Of a DNA stretch of 64,000 nucleotides, positions 21,353 through 31,889 are shown one piece after another (within the stretch, counting starts at the first letter, position 1; each line of letters begins with the position of its first letter). A model generated the notes under the pieces. The model did no database searches. It was not told the origin of the DNA and saw only the letters and a list, made by a program, of their open reading frames with translations. Source of the DNA: Collybiopsis luxurians FD-317 M1 (lineage: Eukaryota > Basidiomycota > Agaricomycetes > Agaricales > Omphalotaceae); contig KN834818.1 of the NCBI GenBank assembly GCA_000827265.1, forward strand, positions 162,436 through 226,435. Direction: 5' to 3'. A program made the position numbers and the translations under genes.

Positions 21353-22728
21353 TCATTTCAAGTCGGTCCTTTCAGACTTTGATTGAACAATCATACTTGA
21401 ACAGTGACCTTCTCTATGAGAACCTTCTGAGGTCTGGCCGATATGGAAGGACTCGATTGCTGAGGTGCCATTATCCATGTTGATCAAAATCACAACTGCA
21501 ATAGGATACAATGCCTAGGAAATCATTCATAAAACTTAGTCGGAAAGATGAAAAAAGAGTCAGAACTTACAGAAGCAAAAGTTAATAAGACACTAAAAAT
21601 GTCAAGAATTGAGAGAAGGATTTCATTCCCAGGTCCATAGATGTTCAGCAGAGTAAAAATAGCATAGAGGGCTTGTATTGCACAGTAAATAGCCCCAGAT
21701 TCAATAAATAGAAGTAGGATGTTCTGAATCCTGGTTCTTCTGTAGAAGGCGGCTTTTTGCATGGTAGAATGATAATGCCTGCACATAATTATGAATTGTA
21801 ATAAATAGGTTTTTTCACGGGACAGTGGTTGGAAGGCACTTGCCAAGCCTTCCAGGCAATCAGCCCAGTGGCAAACATGTTAACCACCAGGGAAACTACA
21901 GCTGATACCTAATCCAAGCTAATGCTAGAGTTAGATTCGGCTACCTTGATGTCAATGTTATCCAAAATGCAGTTAGAAATTGACATTCCTGTGTGTTAAT
22001 ATGTAACGAGTTCAGTGGATTTATCACCCTTGAAAGGGTCAGCTTGAACACACCAAAATTTACAATCATGAGAAGTGCAAGTGCAATCTTCCAAGCCTTT
22101 TCCCGCTGAAACAGAATCCCGGCTCTCCAAACTACAATGAAATCACTTAAGAGTATCTGGTTAACAGAATCAACACACTGAACAAGAAATAAATATAACA
22201 AACTCACAGAAATTCCCGAAGTCCAACTTAGCATGTATTCAAGGGGCGAAATTTTTTTGATTTCTATTTGGGCCTCAGGTTCTTTGATTTCTATCTTTGC
22301 CTCAAGTTGAGGTCCGTCTTGTATCTGGGGTTTTACTTGGACAAGATTAACCTGGTCTTGTAAAAGTGTAAATGTCTGATCACCAAAAGTATTCCAAGTC
22401 AAGGCGATAAATATAATGATCAAGCAGGCAAGAAGCACAATTCTTGAATGGGTCAAGGATTTAGTTCCATCAAGGTCCCATAACATGTGAGTTAGAAATT
22501 TTAGTTGCAAACAGCAGTGATTCATACATTAGGATGTGACTGGCAATGAGCATTCCTAAAACCAATACACCTAGAAGAAGGAATCCAATACTAGCTAAAC
22601 TGCAATGGAATGGGGTGTTTTGAGTGATACATACCAAAGCTGGTTGCTTCTACTAGTGTTGCAGATACAATGTTGTTGTAGACAGCACTGGCATAAGTAA
22701 CAATGTTCTGGTGTTCTTCAGGAGTCAT
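21353..22728 (-). CDS. Seven-helix integral membrane protein, agaricomycete type
   Basis: Read on the minus strand, the gene starts MTPEEHQNIVTYASAVYNN (exon 22728-22635) and continues with the hydrophobic ASIGFLLLGVLVLGMLIASH from 22594. Later pieces are DFIVVWRAGILF (typical of the fourth or fifth helix of this family), SLVVNMFATGLIAWKAW (21908-21840), RRTRIQNILLLFIESGAIYC (21778-21571) and ALYPIAVVILINMDNGTSAI (21514-21353, ending at TGA). Proteins with this order of signatures are common and uncharacterised in Agaricomycetes. By hand, two junctions do not close cleanly: an acceptor near 22470 reads CATG instead of CAG, and the phase between 21840 and 21778 is off by one. The gene may have begun to decay or my exon borders may be wrong there. 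Confidence 0.55.
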
Positions 22729-22784
22729 CACTGAAGTAAAGAATCAAGTTGGAATCAAGATACCTTGTCCGGTCCATTTACGCA

Positions 22785-23725
22785 GTTCATTCATACCACT
22801 GTTTCGGAAGTTGCCTTATGATGCTCATTTTAGAACTGGTCTCTTACGCTACAACTCACACCACGAGAGCTGATAGCCGGAGCATGTCTCAGATGTGGCA
22901 CAAATGGTACTGTTTAATGATGCGATCATTTTTCAGATATCCCCGATTGGTGTAATAGCCGGATAGTCACTGCCGCGGGATCAAGGGGAATGCGAGACGA
23001 AATGAGCTAAATCAAGACCGCGATCGATATGTACAGTGAGCAAAAATAGGCTCGAATAATCTAATTTACTGTTGAGATTCTCATCATCACTGAATTATAT
23101 CACATTTACTATCCTAGAGATTTGGAGCTTACCACTGAGTACATCAAGCTATCGTCCATTCGGCAATGAGAGTTTCCAAGCACTGATACCCTTCAGTTCT
23201 TAGATCGCACTATAGACTTCGGCGCCTCCAAAAATAGGTTAAATGCATCAGCTAGATCGTCCCCTGTGTGTTGCTCATGACTTCCTTCGCTCTCCTGCAG
23301 AATTCTTCAAGCGAGACGTGGAGGCATCGACGCTCAGGCAGTTCATTTATACCGCAGTTTCGGAAGTTGCATCATGATACAGATGTTAGAACTGGTCTCT
23401 TCCGCCACAACTCACATCACGAGAGCTGCTATAGATAGCCGGAGCATGTGTCAGTTGTGGCATAAATGGTATTGGTTAATGATGCAATCATCTTTCAGAT
23501 TTTTCCGATTGGTGTAATAGCAGGATGGTCATTGCTGCGGGATCAAGGGGAGGAGCGAGATAAAATGAGCTGAATTAGGACCGGGATCCATATATACAGT
23601 AAGCAAAAATGGAACAGAGGCCGGAACAATCTAATTTACTGTTGAAATTCTCATCATCACCGAACTGTACCACATTTGCCATTTTAGAGATGTGGAGCTT
23701 ACCAAATACATCAAGTTATTGTTCT
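22785..23725. repeat. Tandem direct duplication, two units of about 380 bp
   Basis: The stretches 22785-23155 and 23335-23725 are similar along their length. Shared landmarks are the GCAGTTCATTxATACC start, CGGAAGTTGC, GAACTGGTCTCTT, AGCCGGAGCATGT, the GATTGGTGTAATAGC core and CTAATTTACTGTTGA. They are separated by about 180 bp. The second unit runs into the 3' end of the diterpene-synthase relic, so the duplication probably copied the tail and downstream flank of that gene. Confidence 0.7.
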
Positions 23726-24295
23726 ATTTCCCTCTACTACATCTCGTTTCATGCTGCCCATATCATTCCAGATGCGATAGAGAACAGACATGTGCGTGAT
23801 GCAGTCTTGTGCAATGAACTTGAGCTCTGGTGCGGAAAATATATCAACGCCGGCAGAAAGTAGGCACATAAAGAATGCTGCGGAACAGAGTCCAGATACA
23901 TGTTCGGAAGCAAGAAACCTCATCCATCTCAAGTAGGAAGTTTCTGGGTGCACAACAGTTTCCCAACTGAGTTGGGCAGTATAGACAGTATTGTCTTCTG
24001 TCTATTGTATCATGCTGAGAAGGTACGCTTTAAGTCCCCACCTTAGATGAGTTTTGTCATAATGCGCGGTTTTCTGCGAGGCAGGATGGTTGATAACATA
24101 CGATATATACTTGTGCATGTCAGTATGAGAGTATGGACCATCCCCACAGTTGAAATTCATGATGCTGTGACCGAGATTGAGAGCGTCAAATATGTTATCA
24201 AGTGTTCTTTGAAGGGCAAGGAGCGCAGCCTTCCATTGATCCTGAACCATGGAGTCAAAGAACTGATATCTAATACTACGACGGGTCAAGACCAA
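23600..24295 (-). pseudogene. Diterpene synthase (ent-kaurene-synthase-like) C-terminal relic
   Basis: One minus-strand frame reads HKYISYVINHPASQKTAHYD then THLRWGLKAYLLSMIQ. After an in-frame TAG (24002 region) it continues TEDNTVYTAQ, CSAAFFMCLLSAGVD and AQDCITHMSVLYRIWNDMGS followed by MKRDVVEGN. Fungal bifunctional copalyl/ent-kaurene-type synthases have the same order: YVLNHPSV..DRSNLR.EL.AFLLAHITQIEDN, then a late helix with LATMCRMYNDYGS.ARDR.EGN. The motif NDMGSMKRDVVE fits the metal-binding NSE motif. Only the last 200 or so residues of the class I domain remain. The DDxxD region and the class II domain are absent. It is a pseudogene, and no terpene cluster surrounds it. Confidence 0.6.
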
Positions 24296-24423
24296 TGAAA
24301 AAAGATGATAGTGTTAAGAAATAAATATCTCAGTTGAAAGGAAAGCAACTTTATTACCTGTTAAGGAATAGATATACACATAACCACTATTAGTATGAAT
24401 ATGTATCAGGATGTAGTATGACT

Positions 24424-24454
24424 CACCTCAGTTGATAGGAAATCAACTGAGGTG
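24424..24454. other. Perfect 13-bp stem, 5-nt loop hairpin
   Basis: CACCTCAGTTGAT, loop AGGAA, then ATCAACTGAGGTG. A diverged version (TCAGTTGAAAGGAAAGCAACT) lies about 95 bp upstream near 24331-24352. It may be the end of a small mobile element or a transcription-termination structure. Nothing decides between these. Confidence 0.5.
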
Positions 24455-24714
24455 GTCGGACGCTGTGACTGCAGTCTAGATATTGCTACTGTACAGTTTA
24501 CATGTAAGTCCCATCATCCCGGAAACCCTTACCTAGGGTTGCTTGCCAGTCATGGCTTCCCTGCTTGGCTCATCACTGGCACCCTCCCTCAAGCTCACTG
24601 CCTCACAGCCACCATCAAATTTGGCTCGATGCCATCAAAAAGATGTCCTGGGCAATGTGGTGGGTCCCGCGCCGCGTGCACCATAAAGACTATTCTGTAA
24701 TCAAAGCAGCAATC

Positions 24715-24900
24715 GAGTGTGGGGAGAGTGAAAGGTTGCAAATAATTCAACTTACGGTCATCCATTCCTACGATTGGGTACAAAATGATTTGGATCAGCG
24801 CATTTCTGATACATCGCTTGTCATATCGATGAGTAGTTTTATTCCTCGAGCGTGGGTGTTGAAGAATGAAGTCAAATTATAAATTTGTCGTAAGAAGAGC
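24715..24900 (-). pseudogene. GH5-relic fragment, copy 3 (DNA similarity only)
   Basis: Landmarks of the GH5 relics recur here: AATTCAACTTACGG, ATTTCTGATACATCGCTTGTCAT, CGATGAGTAGTTTTATTC and GGGTGTTGA. They are in the same order as at 16064-16200 and 6120-6220. No coding frame survives. It marks the left edge of the truncated duplication that includes block C. Confidence 0.5.
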
Positions 24901-24904
24901 GCTC

Positions 24905-26115
24905 GAAATTATTACAGAGTATTTGGGCGATATGAAAGTACCGGAACTTTGAAAGGATATGTCAAATTTGCGGGGAGATCATTGAGAAGAAGACTATCTG
25001 TGGTCGAAAGAACAGTGAAACGGACTTGAACCTTGAGCGCTAGCCTGGCTTATGCCGCACATTATCAAAATGTCCTAAACATTATAGTATCATTACCCAC
25101 CTTATACTAGAGAGATTCTGTGTGATATTGCTGGGAATGAAGAGCTCAAAAAAAAACCTTCGAGCGCTATTTCGAGCTTATGTCATCCCGCTTTGGCGCC
25201 AACTCCGTCCGCGTTGCTTGAACCCGAACCTCGATCAGCCCGTTCTTGAATTGCATCCCAATGGCCTTTCCCACCTCAGGACGCGTGATAATTCACACGA
25301 CAGTCGGAGAGATTGACATAGGGCTGTGGTCCAAGGTATGTTTTTCCAGTCAAACTCCAGTCTTGATATTTCATGAGGTACACAGGAAACACCGAAAGCC
25401 TGTCGAAACTTCCTGGCATTGGCTATGGAGGGTGAGTTTCCTGTGAATCGGATTGCTTGCTCCGCAAAATCCTCATTAAATTCACGCTCTACAGGGCATT
25501 ACGACGGTGTAATATTCCACTGGTGAGCCGTTTTATTTTTCAACTCTATACGAGATCCAACCCGCAAGCAAGAGTCGTTCCATGGTCTCGCTTCACTTTC
25601 GTCTACCTTCCTCTTATTCCCCATCGATACCCTAATTGTCGTTCTATTTCCTTATTGTTACTTCTGTCGTCCTTTCTTCCCATTCTCGTTTTCTCTCTCT
25701 CTTCTCCGTTTTTCACCTCTTCTTTTCTCCGTAGTCCCGACCGACATTATCACTAGACCCGATAATGCTGTTTCAGCTCTACTATGTGACCGTTTGAACG
25801 ACAAATCGAAGGAAGATCACAACCAAATTGCAACGGTTTGGTGGAATGCCTGATAGACTGGACTAGCTTGAAGAAGGGGGCCAGCTACCGACAATAGGTC
25901 AAGCTCTTCAGATAGTGGTTTTGTTGTGTGGACGAAGAAAGTACATCCTCGAACTTCATTTCTCCCCAATGCATGTCTCACGAATACGTTTTTAGGCTAC
26001 GCTATTCCAACTACGTGTCAATATTGTCATCTTTTCACTATTGACAAGGGATAGTGTGCCGATTCCCAATGTTCAACCCCGAGTGTCGTCGCCACCATGT
26101 ACATCTCTCTGATCT
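24905..26115 (+). repeat. Segmental duplication block C (truncated)
   Basis: This block matches the left part of block A, from the GAAAGGATATGTCAAATTTGC landmark through the GCTACGCTATTCCAACTACG landmark. It then ends abruptly near 26115. A short extra segment (about 25065-25140) ends in the AATGAAGAGxTCAAAAAAAAACC sequence that also begins blocks D and E. Blocks C and E share the same internal deletion, so they are sister copies. Confidence 0.7.
25263..25535 (+). pseudogene. CWC27-type cyclophilin N-terminal relic, block C
   Basis: The piece PTSGRVIIHTTVGEIDIGLWSK is the best-preserved start of this relic family (E of IELWSK is G here). It ends at the donor GTATG near 25336. ETPKACRNFLALAME-like coding follows (about 25388-25434, RKP and W variants in this copy), then GHYDGVIFHW. 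The fourth cyclophilin exon is deleted, with the sequence jumping from CGTTCCATGGT into TCTCGCTTCACTT. Non-functional. Confidence 0.65.
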
Positions 26116-26137
26116 TGACATCGCTGGGGCCTACAAG

Positions 26138-26680
26138 TCCAGCTTCGTCTATTGCAGCGTCAGCTGAGCCGAAACAAGCAAGAGCTGAAGGTTGGGGGGA
26201 TCGAGTGTAGCTTGACAAGTCGCGGATGAGTCATGCCGCTGGGCGGGTGGGCTCACCGGCTAGCTCTTGTTGTCTCAATCACAACTGCCTGTATTTGCAC
26301 GAATATTAATTGCCTTATCAGCTACCAAATTTATTCTACTGTCCGAATCTTATACCTATCAGTATGATGACCAAGAAAGGCTGAGGGAGGGAATTGAGGG
26401 TGGGCTCAGAAAACTATGCTGATAACGAGAGCTACGATATTTGGTTTGTATGTGATGAATGAGAGTTTGAAAGCAGAAGAACTGGACCGAACAAAAACCC
26501 CATTCTGCACTGAGCTTGCTTGCTGCTCGGCTGGACATTGATGCTTACAAGTAAGCATCTGAACTATTCCAGCTTTGTCTATCGCAGCGTCAGCTGAGCC
26601 GAAACAAGCAAGAGCTGAAGGTTGGGGGGATCAAGCATAGCTCGACAAGTCACAGATGAGTCATGCCACTCACCCATGCT
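26138..26680. repeat. Direct repeat pair, about 115 bp, flanking 310 bp
   Basis: Copies lie at about 26138-26250 and 26567-26680. Both contain CAGCGTCAGCTGAGCCGAAA, AGAGCTGAAGGTTGGGGGGA and GATGAGTCATGCC, with a few transitions between them (for example CGCGGA versus CACAGA). The interval codes for nothing. The pair sits just beside the tyrosine recombinase fragment and could be remains of terminal repeats or a short duplication. Confidence 0.6.
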
Positions 26681-26703
26681 GTGAAACCCTCTTGCGGCAA
26701 AAT

Positions 26704-27245
26704 TCATCCCGCACCCCCAACCTGAGGTTGAACAGCCCTTCTATTTGGAAACCGAGATGCTGCCCCCATATGCCTGGAAACCACCTGCTCGAATGCCCTG
26801 ATATATGCCTCATATGCCAATGATCTCCACCTTCCAGCTATGCGCACAATTTCTGGGTCCACTTTCTGAGCTAAGTAGTAAGATGCTCCTCTGATCCGAA
26901 AGGAGTGACCGAAGGTTGTCCCGAAGCCCCAGGCACTTAAGATACTATTGATCCTTTCTAGAGCCTTCTCCGTGCCCTTTACCATTGGCCGTATGTTACC
27001 TTCCTTGTCCTTCCATGAGAACATTGGATCGTCTGGCCCTGCTGGAACAACCTTGGCTAAATTCCGAAGTGCCTCGATGGCACTTAGATCCCCTGTACCT
27101 GTTAAATACACATGCTGAATCTCCCCTGGCTTTGCTGTTTTAGCTGATGGTAAGTCAAGCCTTAAAAACTCTACCCCATCCAGATCTGTACCAAAAAGGC
27201 ATCTTTCCAAGTCAGATGTACTGCAGGATTGAAAGCTACCTGCAA
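26704..27245 (-). pseudogene. Crypton-like tyrosine recombinase, C-terminal catalytic fragment
   Basis: A 168-codon minus-strand frame contains GHSFRIRGASYYLAQ (the H-x-x-R box of tyrosine recombinases), IVRIAGRWRSLAYEAYIRAF (the GRW/H box followed by the catalytic tyrosine) and an upstream PMFSWKDKEGNIRPMVKGTE segment. Agaricomycete Crypton/XerD-like proteins show the same order. The preceding AFNPAVHLTWKDA is in another frame near 27205-27240, so there is a frameshift. The N-terminal DNA-binding half and the first catalytic arginine are missing. It is a fragment of a mobile element, not a host gene. Confidence 0.7.
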
Positions 27246-27377
27246 TTTGACTGTGACTTCACCTAACTTCATCATTCCCCACTGCACTTGTCACCCAATC
27301 AACCATCATTCTTCTTCCACAAACAGCATTATGTACATGTGCACAGCATCCCTGTTCATTATTATAGACAGTTCAGT

Positions 27378-28184
27378 TCAAAGCTTAGACACTTCTCTTT
27401 TGAACACAATATCATATAGACACAACTTTTCTCTCATATGTAGTGTAATCAGAGTAATCCAATCAATGATCTCTTTGAGCTTGTACATGGATCCACACTC
27501 ATCATCAATGGTATCCAGAAACAAAGTCTTAAGATCTCTTTTGAAAATTTTCCAATTAGGTGTGGTTACAGAGGAGAATGAAATTAGGATATCTTTCATC
27601 AGAAAGGTTACCCAATCAAGAGCAAATTTTATTTTCAATTGCTCCTCAGTCACTGCCACACCATCAAAAATTGATTCCAAGGCTTGATGCCAATGGACAA
27701 GAAGATGAGGTTGCAAAAGGTCCCATATAGGAGGATTCTTATAACTCTTTGGTAGCTTTTTGACTACTTGTTCAAGCTGGGCTTGGGCACTCAAGCTTAA
27801 GGGAGGCAACCCAACTGAATTGCTAAAAGGATTGTTAGGATTATTAGAAGGCATAACTGAATTAGAAGAAGAACAATGAAAAGTAACAAAAATAGATTTG
27901 ATGATAGTATTGGGTCCATATTGAGAGATAAGAGAAAGTCTTGTTTGCATTGAAGAGTCAACATGAGAGCTTGAAGATTGAGGTGGAAAATAGTCAAGTT
28001 CAGAATTGGGTCTGTATAAGTTGTCAGGGCAATCAGGTTGAAGACTGTTTTGCAGAGATAAAGGTGGTGAGTTAGGAGGTGTTGTAGAAATGGGCAAGAC
28101 TGCAGTTGGTTGAATCTGTCTCAGCTCTACTGGAGATCTCAGAAAATCACTGATAGTTAGGTCAAAAGATTTGTCAGCTGGCAA
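27378..28184 (-). CDS. Gag-like ORF of a retroelement (fragment)
   Basis: A 268-codon minus-strand ORF has a Ser/Pro/Gln-rich N-terminus. Then comes QLEQVVKKLPKSYKNPPIWD.., LKIKFALDWVTFLMKD and NWKIFKRDLKTLF, and further on GSMYKLKEIIDW. The W..F.RDLK.LF..I.D..GS...L..I pattern resembles capsid-region proteins of agaricomycete Ty3/gypsy elements. No zinc knuckle, protease or RT follows, and the hAT element starts 22 bp upstream of its start codon. It may be a stand-alone remnant or a domesticated gag; nothing shows expression. Confidence 0.45.
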   Translation of the reverse strand: MPADKSFDLTISDFLRSPVELRQIQPTAVLPISTTPPNSPPLSLQNSLQPDCPDNLYRPNSELDYFPPQSSSSHVDSSMQTRLSLISQYGPNTIIKSIFVTFHCSSSNSVMPSNNPNNPFSNSVGLPPLSLSAQAQLEQVVKKLPKSYKNPPIWDLLQPHLLVHWHQALESIFDGVAVTEEQLKIKFALDWVTFLMKDILISFSSVTTPNWKIFKRDLKTLFLDTIDDECGSMYKLKEIIDWITLITLHMREKLCLYDIVFKREVSKL

Positions 28185-28205
28185 AGATGGTATGCTTGTC
28201 AGCGC

Positions 28206-28943
28206 TAGTGTTGCTGCAGCTCAGCTAGCTGTAAGTCGACTCACCTAGCTGCAGCTCTCATGCTCAGACGGCTCAATAGCCGGAATGAGCTGACTTAAAA
28301 AAGCTTTAGCCAACTTGAGCTGGGGTCGAGCCGACTTCAAGCTGGCTAGCCAGATGCAAAAAGCCCTTTGAAATCAATATAGAATACTTCTACAATGATT
28401 GTCCAATACAATAAGGGTGCAAGTGAACAAAAGTACAGGCTGCTAAGCCTCGAATGAGCACTTAGTGGATGCTGTGGACCAACATAGTTACATTGCCTGA
28501 TGTAATGACATGAGTGACATGGCACAATGTAGTAACATGTGACAGTGTTTGGATACAGTAGTGAACATGGCGAAATTGTTGAATGCAGTCTCAAAATGGG
28601 AGTTGATTAAAAGTTGTAGCTGTATTTTTTGCAGGAAAGTACTTTGATACCCATATTAAATATCCATGCAGTTTTCAATAGAAGCAAAGACTAATGCAAG
28701 AAAGGGTCTTCAGTGAACCAAAAGATGAAATGTGAGATTTGAAGTGAATTTCTGGATGGTTGTAAGGTGATTGACAGTTGAGCCAGTAGGAGTCGACTGT
28801 GAGCCAGCTCCAAGCTGCAACATTCAGCTTGGAGCCGTGGGAAGCTGGCTCACATGAGGGCACCTGCTGGCTAACCGGCTCAGCTCCAGCCCCTGATCGG
28901 CTCCAGCTATTAGCTGGCTTATTCGTGAGCCACAGCAACACTA
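28206..28943. mobile_element. Non-autonomous hAT-type DNA transposon, 738 bp
   Basis: The ends are TAGTGTTGCTG and CAGCAACACTA, an 11-bp perfect inverted repeat, and the similarity continues imperfectly (..GCTCA). The flanks are GTCAGCGC (28198-28205) and GTCAGTGC (28944-28951), an 8-bp target duplication with one C/T difference, itself a CpG transition. The terminal regions are rich in GGCTC/AGCTG words. No transposase is encoded. Its ends differ from the CAGTGTTGCCG family at 5097, so it is a second family. Confidence 0.8.
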
Positions 28944-29022
28944 GTCAGTGCCAATTCTCTTGTACTCATTTAGAGATAAAACACCTGCTCTTTGAGAGCT
29001 CTGGGTGCTCTGAGATGAACTG

Positions 29023-29719
29023 TGTTAGGACCTTTTACTACCTTTGTTGTTAGAGGCTTGTAGTAGGTTCAAAGAATAGAAAGTGATTTATTATACCACA
29101 GCCGAGACAGAATATGTGATGGGGAGTCACTACGTACAACAAGTGAACGAGTCCTGTACAGTTTGGGTATTGGATGTGGAGGAATGATCCTCGAGTGTCA
29201 ATTAATGAATCTAGTAGCTCGGTGCAACTAGAAATTGTATATTGAAAGAACTCATTAAGACAGTATTAATGAGGGTTGACTTGGGAGGTTCATGACTTGG
29301 TGTCCGTTTACCCTACGAGACAGAATATTCAAAAGGCTACGGCAGTCGAATAGTCTTGTTGATCGGTTCAACAAGTGAGAGGTAGATACACCAGTGACTC
29401 AGTGTCAATGGGGTTTGCTTGACTCAGTGTTAAGCAGAATAATATTAGAAACTAGTGAACAAGAGAATAGAAACAACACAGGTCAAGATAGTTCAGGTAA
29501 TAACAGCATTATCATGAGATATGTAAGTACAAGGCTTTTATACTCTGCGGGAAGACATGTGGTCTTGTGAATAGGAGTTGGAATGAGTAACTGATTAGCT
29601 TGTCTTGAGAAATGCATGTTGGATTTGGGGAGTCTGGGTTGAATGGTAGAACTATCATCGAGTCATGGGGTGAGTGTACTGGTTGGAAAGAGCAAAAAAA
29701 AATAGTGTAGGGCATAACA
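29023..29719 (-). repeat. 3' LTR of the chromovirus
   Basis: 697 bp. It differs from the 5' LTR at roughly 30 bases in about 22 dinucleotides; every one is a CG/TG/CA alternative, plus one A-run length change. It is bordered on its internal side by the polypurine tract and on its outer side by AACTG. Confidence 0.93.
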
Positions 29720-29722
29720 TTA

Positions 29723-29733
29723 CCCCCCCCCAA
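29723..29733 (-). other. Polypurine tract
   Basis: On the minus strand AAGG-like purines and nine consecutive G's end three bases before the 3' LTR. That is the position and composition expected for the plus-strand primer in reverse transcription. Confidence 0.7.
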
Positions 29734-29861
29734 GGTCCTTGAGCCCTTGAAAGGATGTGTAGCTTTTGATGCAACATGGTGTTGTGACTGCCATGCCATC
29801 AGATTGAGTTTCAATGTGCTGGCTGCCAGATTTCAATCGAAAACTCTAAGTCTGAAGCCCT

Positions 29862-29868
29862 TATAAAG
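29862..29868 (+). promoter_or_regulatory. TATA box for antisense gene A
   Basis: TATAAAG lies 55 bp before the ATG at 29917, just inside the element and outside the LTR. It would give the antisense gene its own transcription start, independent of the LTR. A GATAAAAGG at 32130 sits at about the same distance before antisense gene B. Confidence 0.45.
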
Positions 29869-29916
29869 CTGGCACTCTGGGTTTTTGAGTCAATTTCTTC
29901 TCTTCCTATTACCACT

Positions 29917-31889
29917 ATGTCATCCTCTCAAGCATTTCCCAACCAACCTGTTGCATCATCAAGTGCTTCAGGAGGGTTAAAACCTCAGATTATCTTCAAA
30001 TTTCCCCAAGCCATCCACCCAGTGTCATCTGTTCCTCTCTCCAACGCTCTTCCTTCTGTTCCCCCCGCGGCCAAGAAGATGCAATGCATGGTGTTTGAAT
30101 GTAGTTCGCTCCTTGAGTATCCCTCTATCCTGGTTTCTGCCAGTACCCCTTCTTCCCTTCCCTCCAATGTCCAATCCATTTATGACAATGCGTATCTCAC
30201 CAATTCGAGTCCGGAGGTTTTGGAGCAGGTACCTGCTGATGAGTGGCATAAGATATTTACACTCTACCCTTCTTGCAAGTATTGTGCTTCACATAATCTC
30301 CAATCCTCTTGCTTCCTTCATTCAAGTTCCCTTTCCTGTGCCACTTGCAAGACAAACTACCCAACAAGCAAAAAGTTTTGCTCCTTCAAAAGCATCTTCT
30401 GACTCTTACAGTTCCATGTCCTTGCAAAGCTTCCCCTCATCGTTGCCTATCGCTTTGTGTCAAGTCATGGGAACTTTGTCATTCAGGATGAGGAATGGAC
30501 TGCCCTAACAACTGGGCTGTGTGATTACCCTTATTATTGCAAACATCTGGAGGAGCTGGGATTGGCGTCAGAGAAACCGAGGGCTCAGGAGAGCAAAAGA
30601 AAAGCAGGTAAGTCCGGCAAGTCTGTGGTAGGAAAAATACTCATCATTGTTCTAGTCATCTCCTTGGATGCCTTTTGAAAGAGTCAGCTCCTTTGGCAGG
30701 AGAGGGTGCATTTAGGGGAACCAAATTGTGAACCAGTTGTTCCAGCTTCATCTTGCAAGGGGAAGGAGGTCGTTCATGACCCCGTAGATGTCGATGTCAA
30801 AATGGAGGTTCCCAATGCCATGGATTCCATGGATTTGGACTACCTGGAGGATGTCCCTCCTGCATCTGTTCCTATTCCCGCAGTGCCTGCTCCAGTTCCA
30901 ATGAAGCCTGCAGTCATTTGGCAAGTCAACAATAGGTGGTCTTATCGTGAGGTCTCCAGTTTGAAGATTTGGTTTTTTGAACCTCTCGTCAAACTGGTTC
31001 CTTCTGATGGTTCTATTCTGTCTCGAGATGAGAGTAAGTTTTCTCTTTTTTTTTTTTTTTGAATGTTGTTTTCACTCATATGGTCATCCTAACTAACTCC
31101 GTTTTTAGTGATTCAAACTGCAATTGAATGCATCATTACATGGATTGCTGAATTGTTGTCTGGTCCCAGTAAGAAAATGATAGAGCAAGATCTCTGGGCT
31201 TTAGTGGATGGGATGGTTCAAGGTGTTTTTAATGAACTCAAGGAACAACTGGTGAGTAACTTCTTCATTTCCAGTTTTTTGTTGTATTGCTAATTGTTTC
31301 CTCATTCCCTTCATAGAATCATCCTTCTTCTGAACCTCCCACCCCATTCTCAAATTACAGGTTAACCCAGTTCATTGAGTCCCTCTCGATGATCAACTTG
31401 TCCTCCACCAGTATTGTTGATGCTCAGCAAGATGAGCTCCTCTGAGCCTATTGGGAGTATCAAGCTTTGTCACAGAAGTTGGATCATTTGGAGACTGAGA
31501 ATCTCCATTTGAAGGAGCAAGTGTCCTCACGAGACAGCCAGTTGCAGGAAAAGGATGAGGAACTGACCCATCTGAAATCCTTCGTGAGGCATTTCAAGGG
31601 TGACACTCAGTCATCGGTGAGTTTCTTCCTTCCTGTTTTGACTGGTTTAGTGTTTTGATATGATATCTCATAGGAGGTTCAACAATTAAGGGGAGCAATG
31701 GAAACTTGAGATGGTGAGATAGAGGAGTTGAAGAAGAAGTTGGCTGCAAGTGAGGAGGCCTGTCAAGTCGCAGCAGAAGAGTCGAAGTCACAAGATGAAG
31801 AATTTGCCCAACTTCGATGGCTTTTCAAGTCAGTCTGAGGGCAGTTTGCTGCTGCCTCGCCTACAAAGCCTTCTTCCAGTAGTTCCTAG
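29917..31889 (+). pseudogene. Antisense gene A of the chromovirus: Cys-rich motif and coiled coil
   Basis: It runs opposite to gag-pol. It starts MSSSQAFPNQPVASSSASGG and continues through a Cys/His cluster (CKYCASHNLQSSCFLHSSS.., CATCKTNYPTSKKFC) near residues 125-160. A basic KRKAGKSGK tract and an acidic/proline segment with DLDYLEDVPPASVPIPAVPA follow. The C-terminal part is Glu/Leu/Gln-rich and strongly coiled-coil-like (LDHLETENLHLKEQ, EIEELKKKLAASEEA). Introns with GT-AG borders start near 30632, 31034, 31252 and 31617. Four in-frame stops (30400, 31443, 31707, 31836) are all TGA where CGA would restore Arg. Function is unknown. The Cys cluster recalls zinc-binding segments of other basidiomycete retroelement proteins. 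Confidence 0.7.

Noticed and set aside
24424..24480. Helitron 3' end (hairpin followed by CTAG)
   Set aside because: The CTAG is followed by A rather than T, the spacing is long, and no TC 5' end was found.
28675..29053. Short ORFs on both strands at the right end of the second hAT element
   Set aside because: They lie in terminal repeat sequence rich in GGCTC words and cross the element border.
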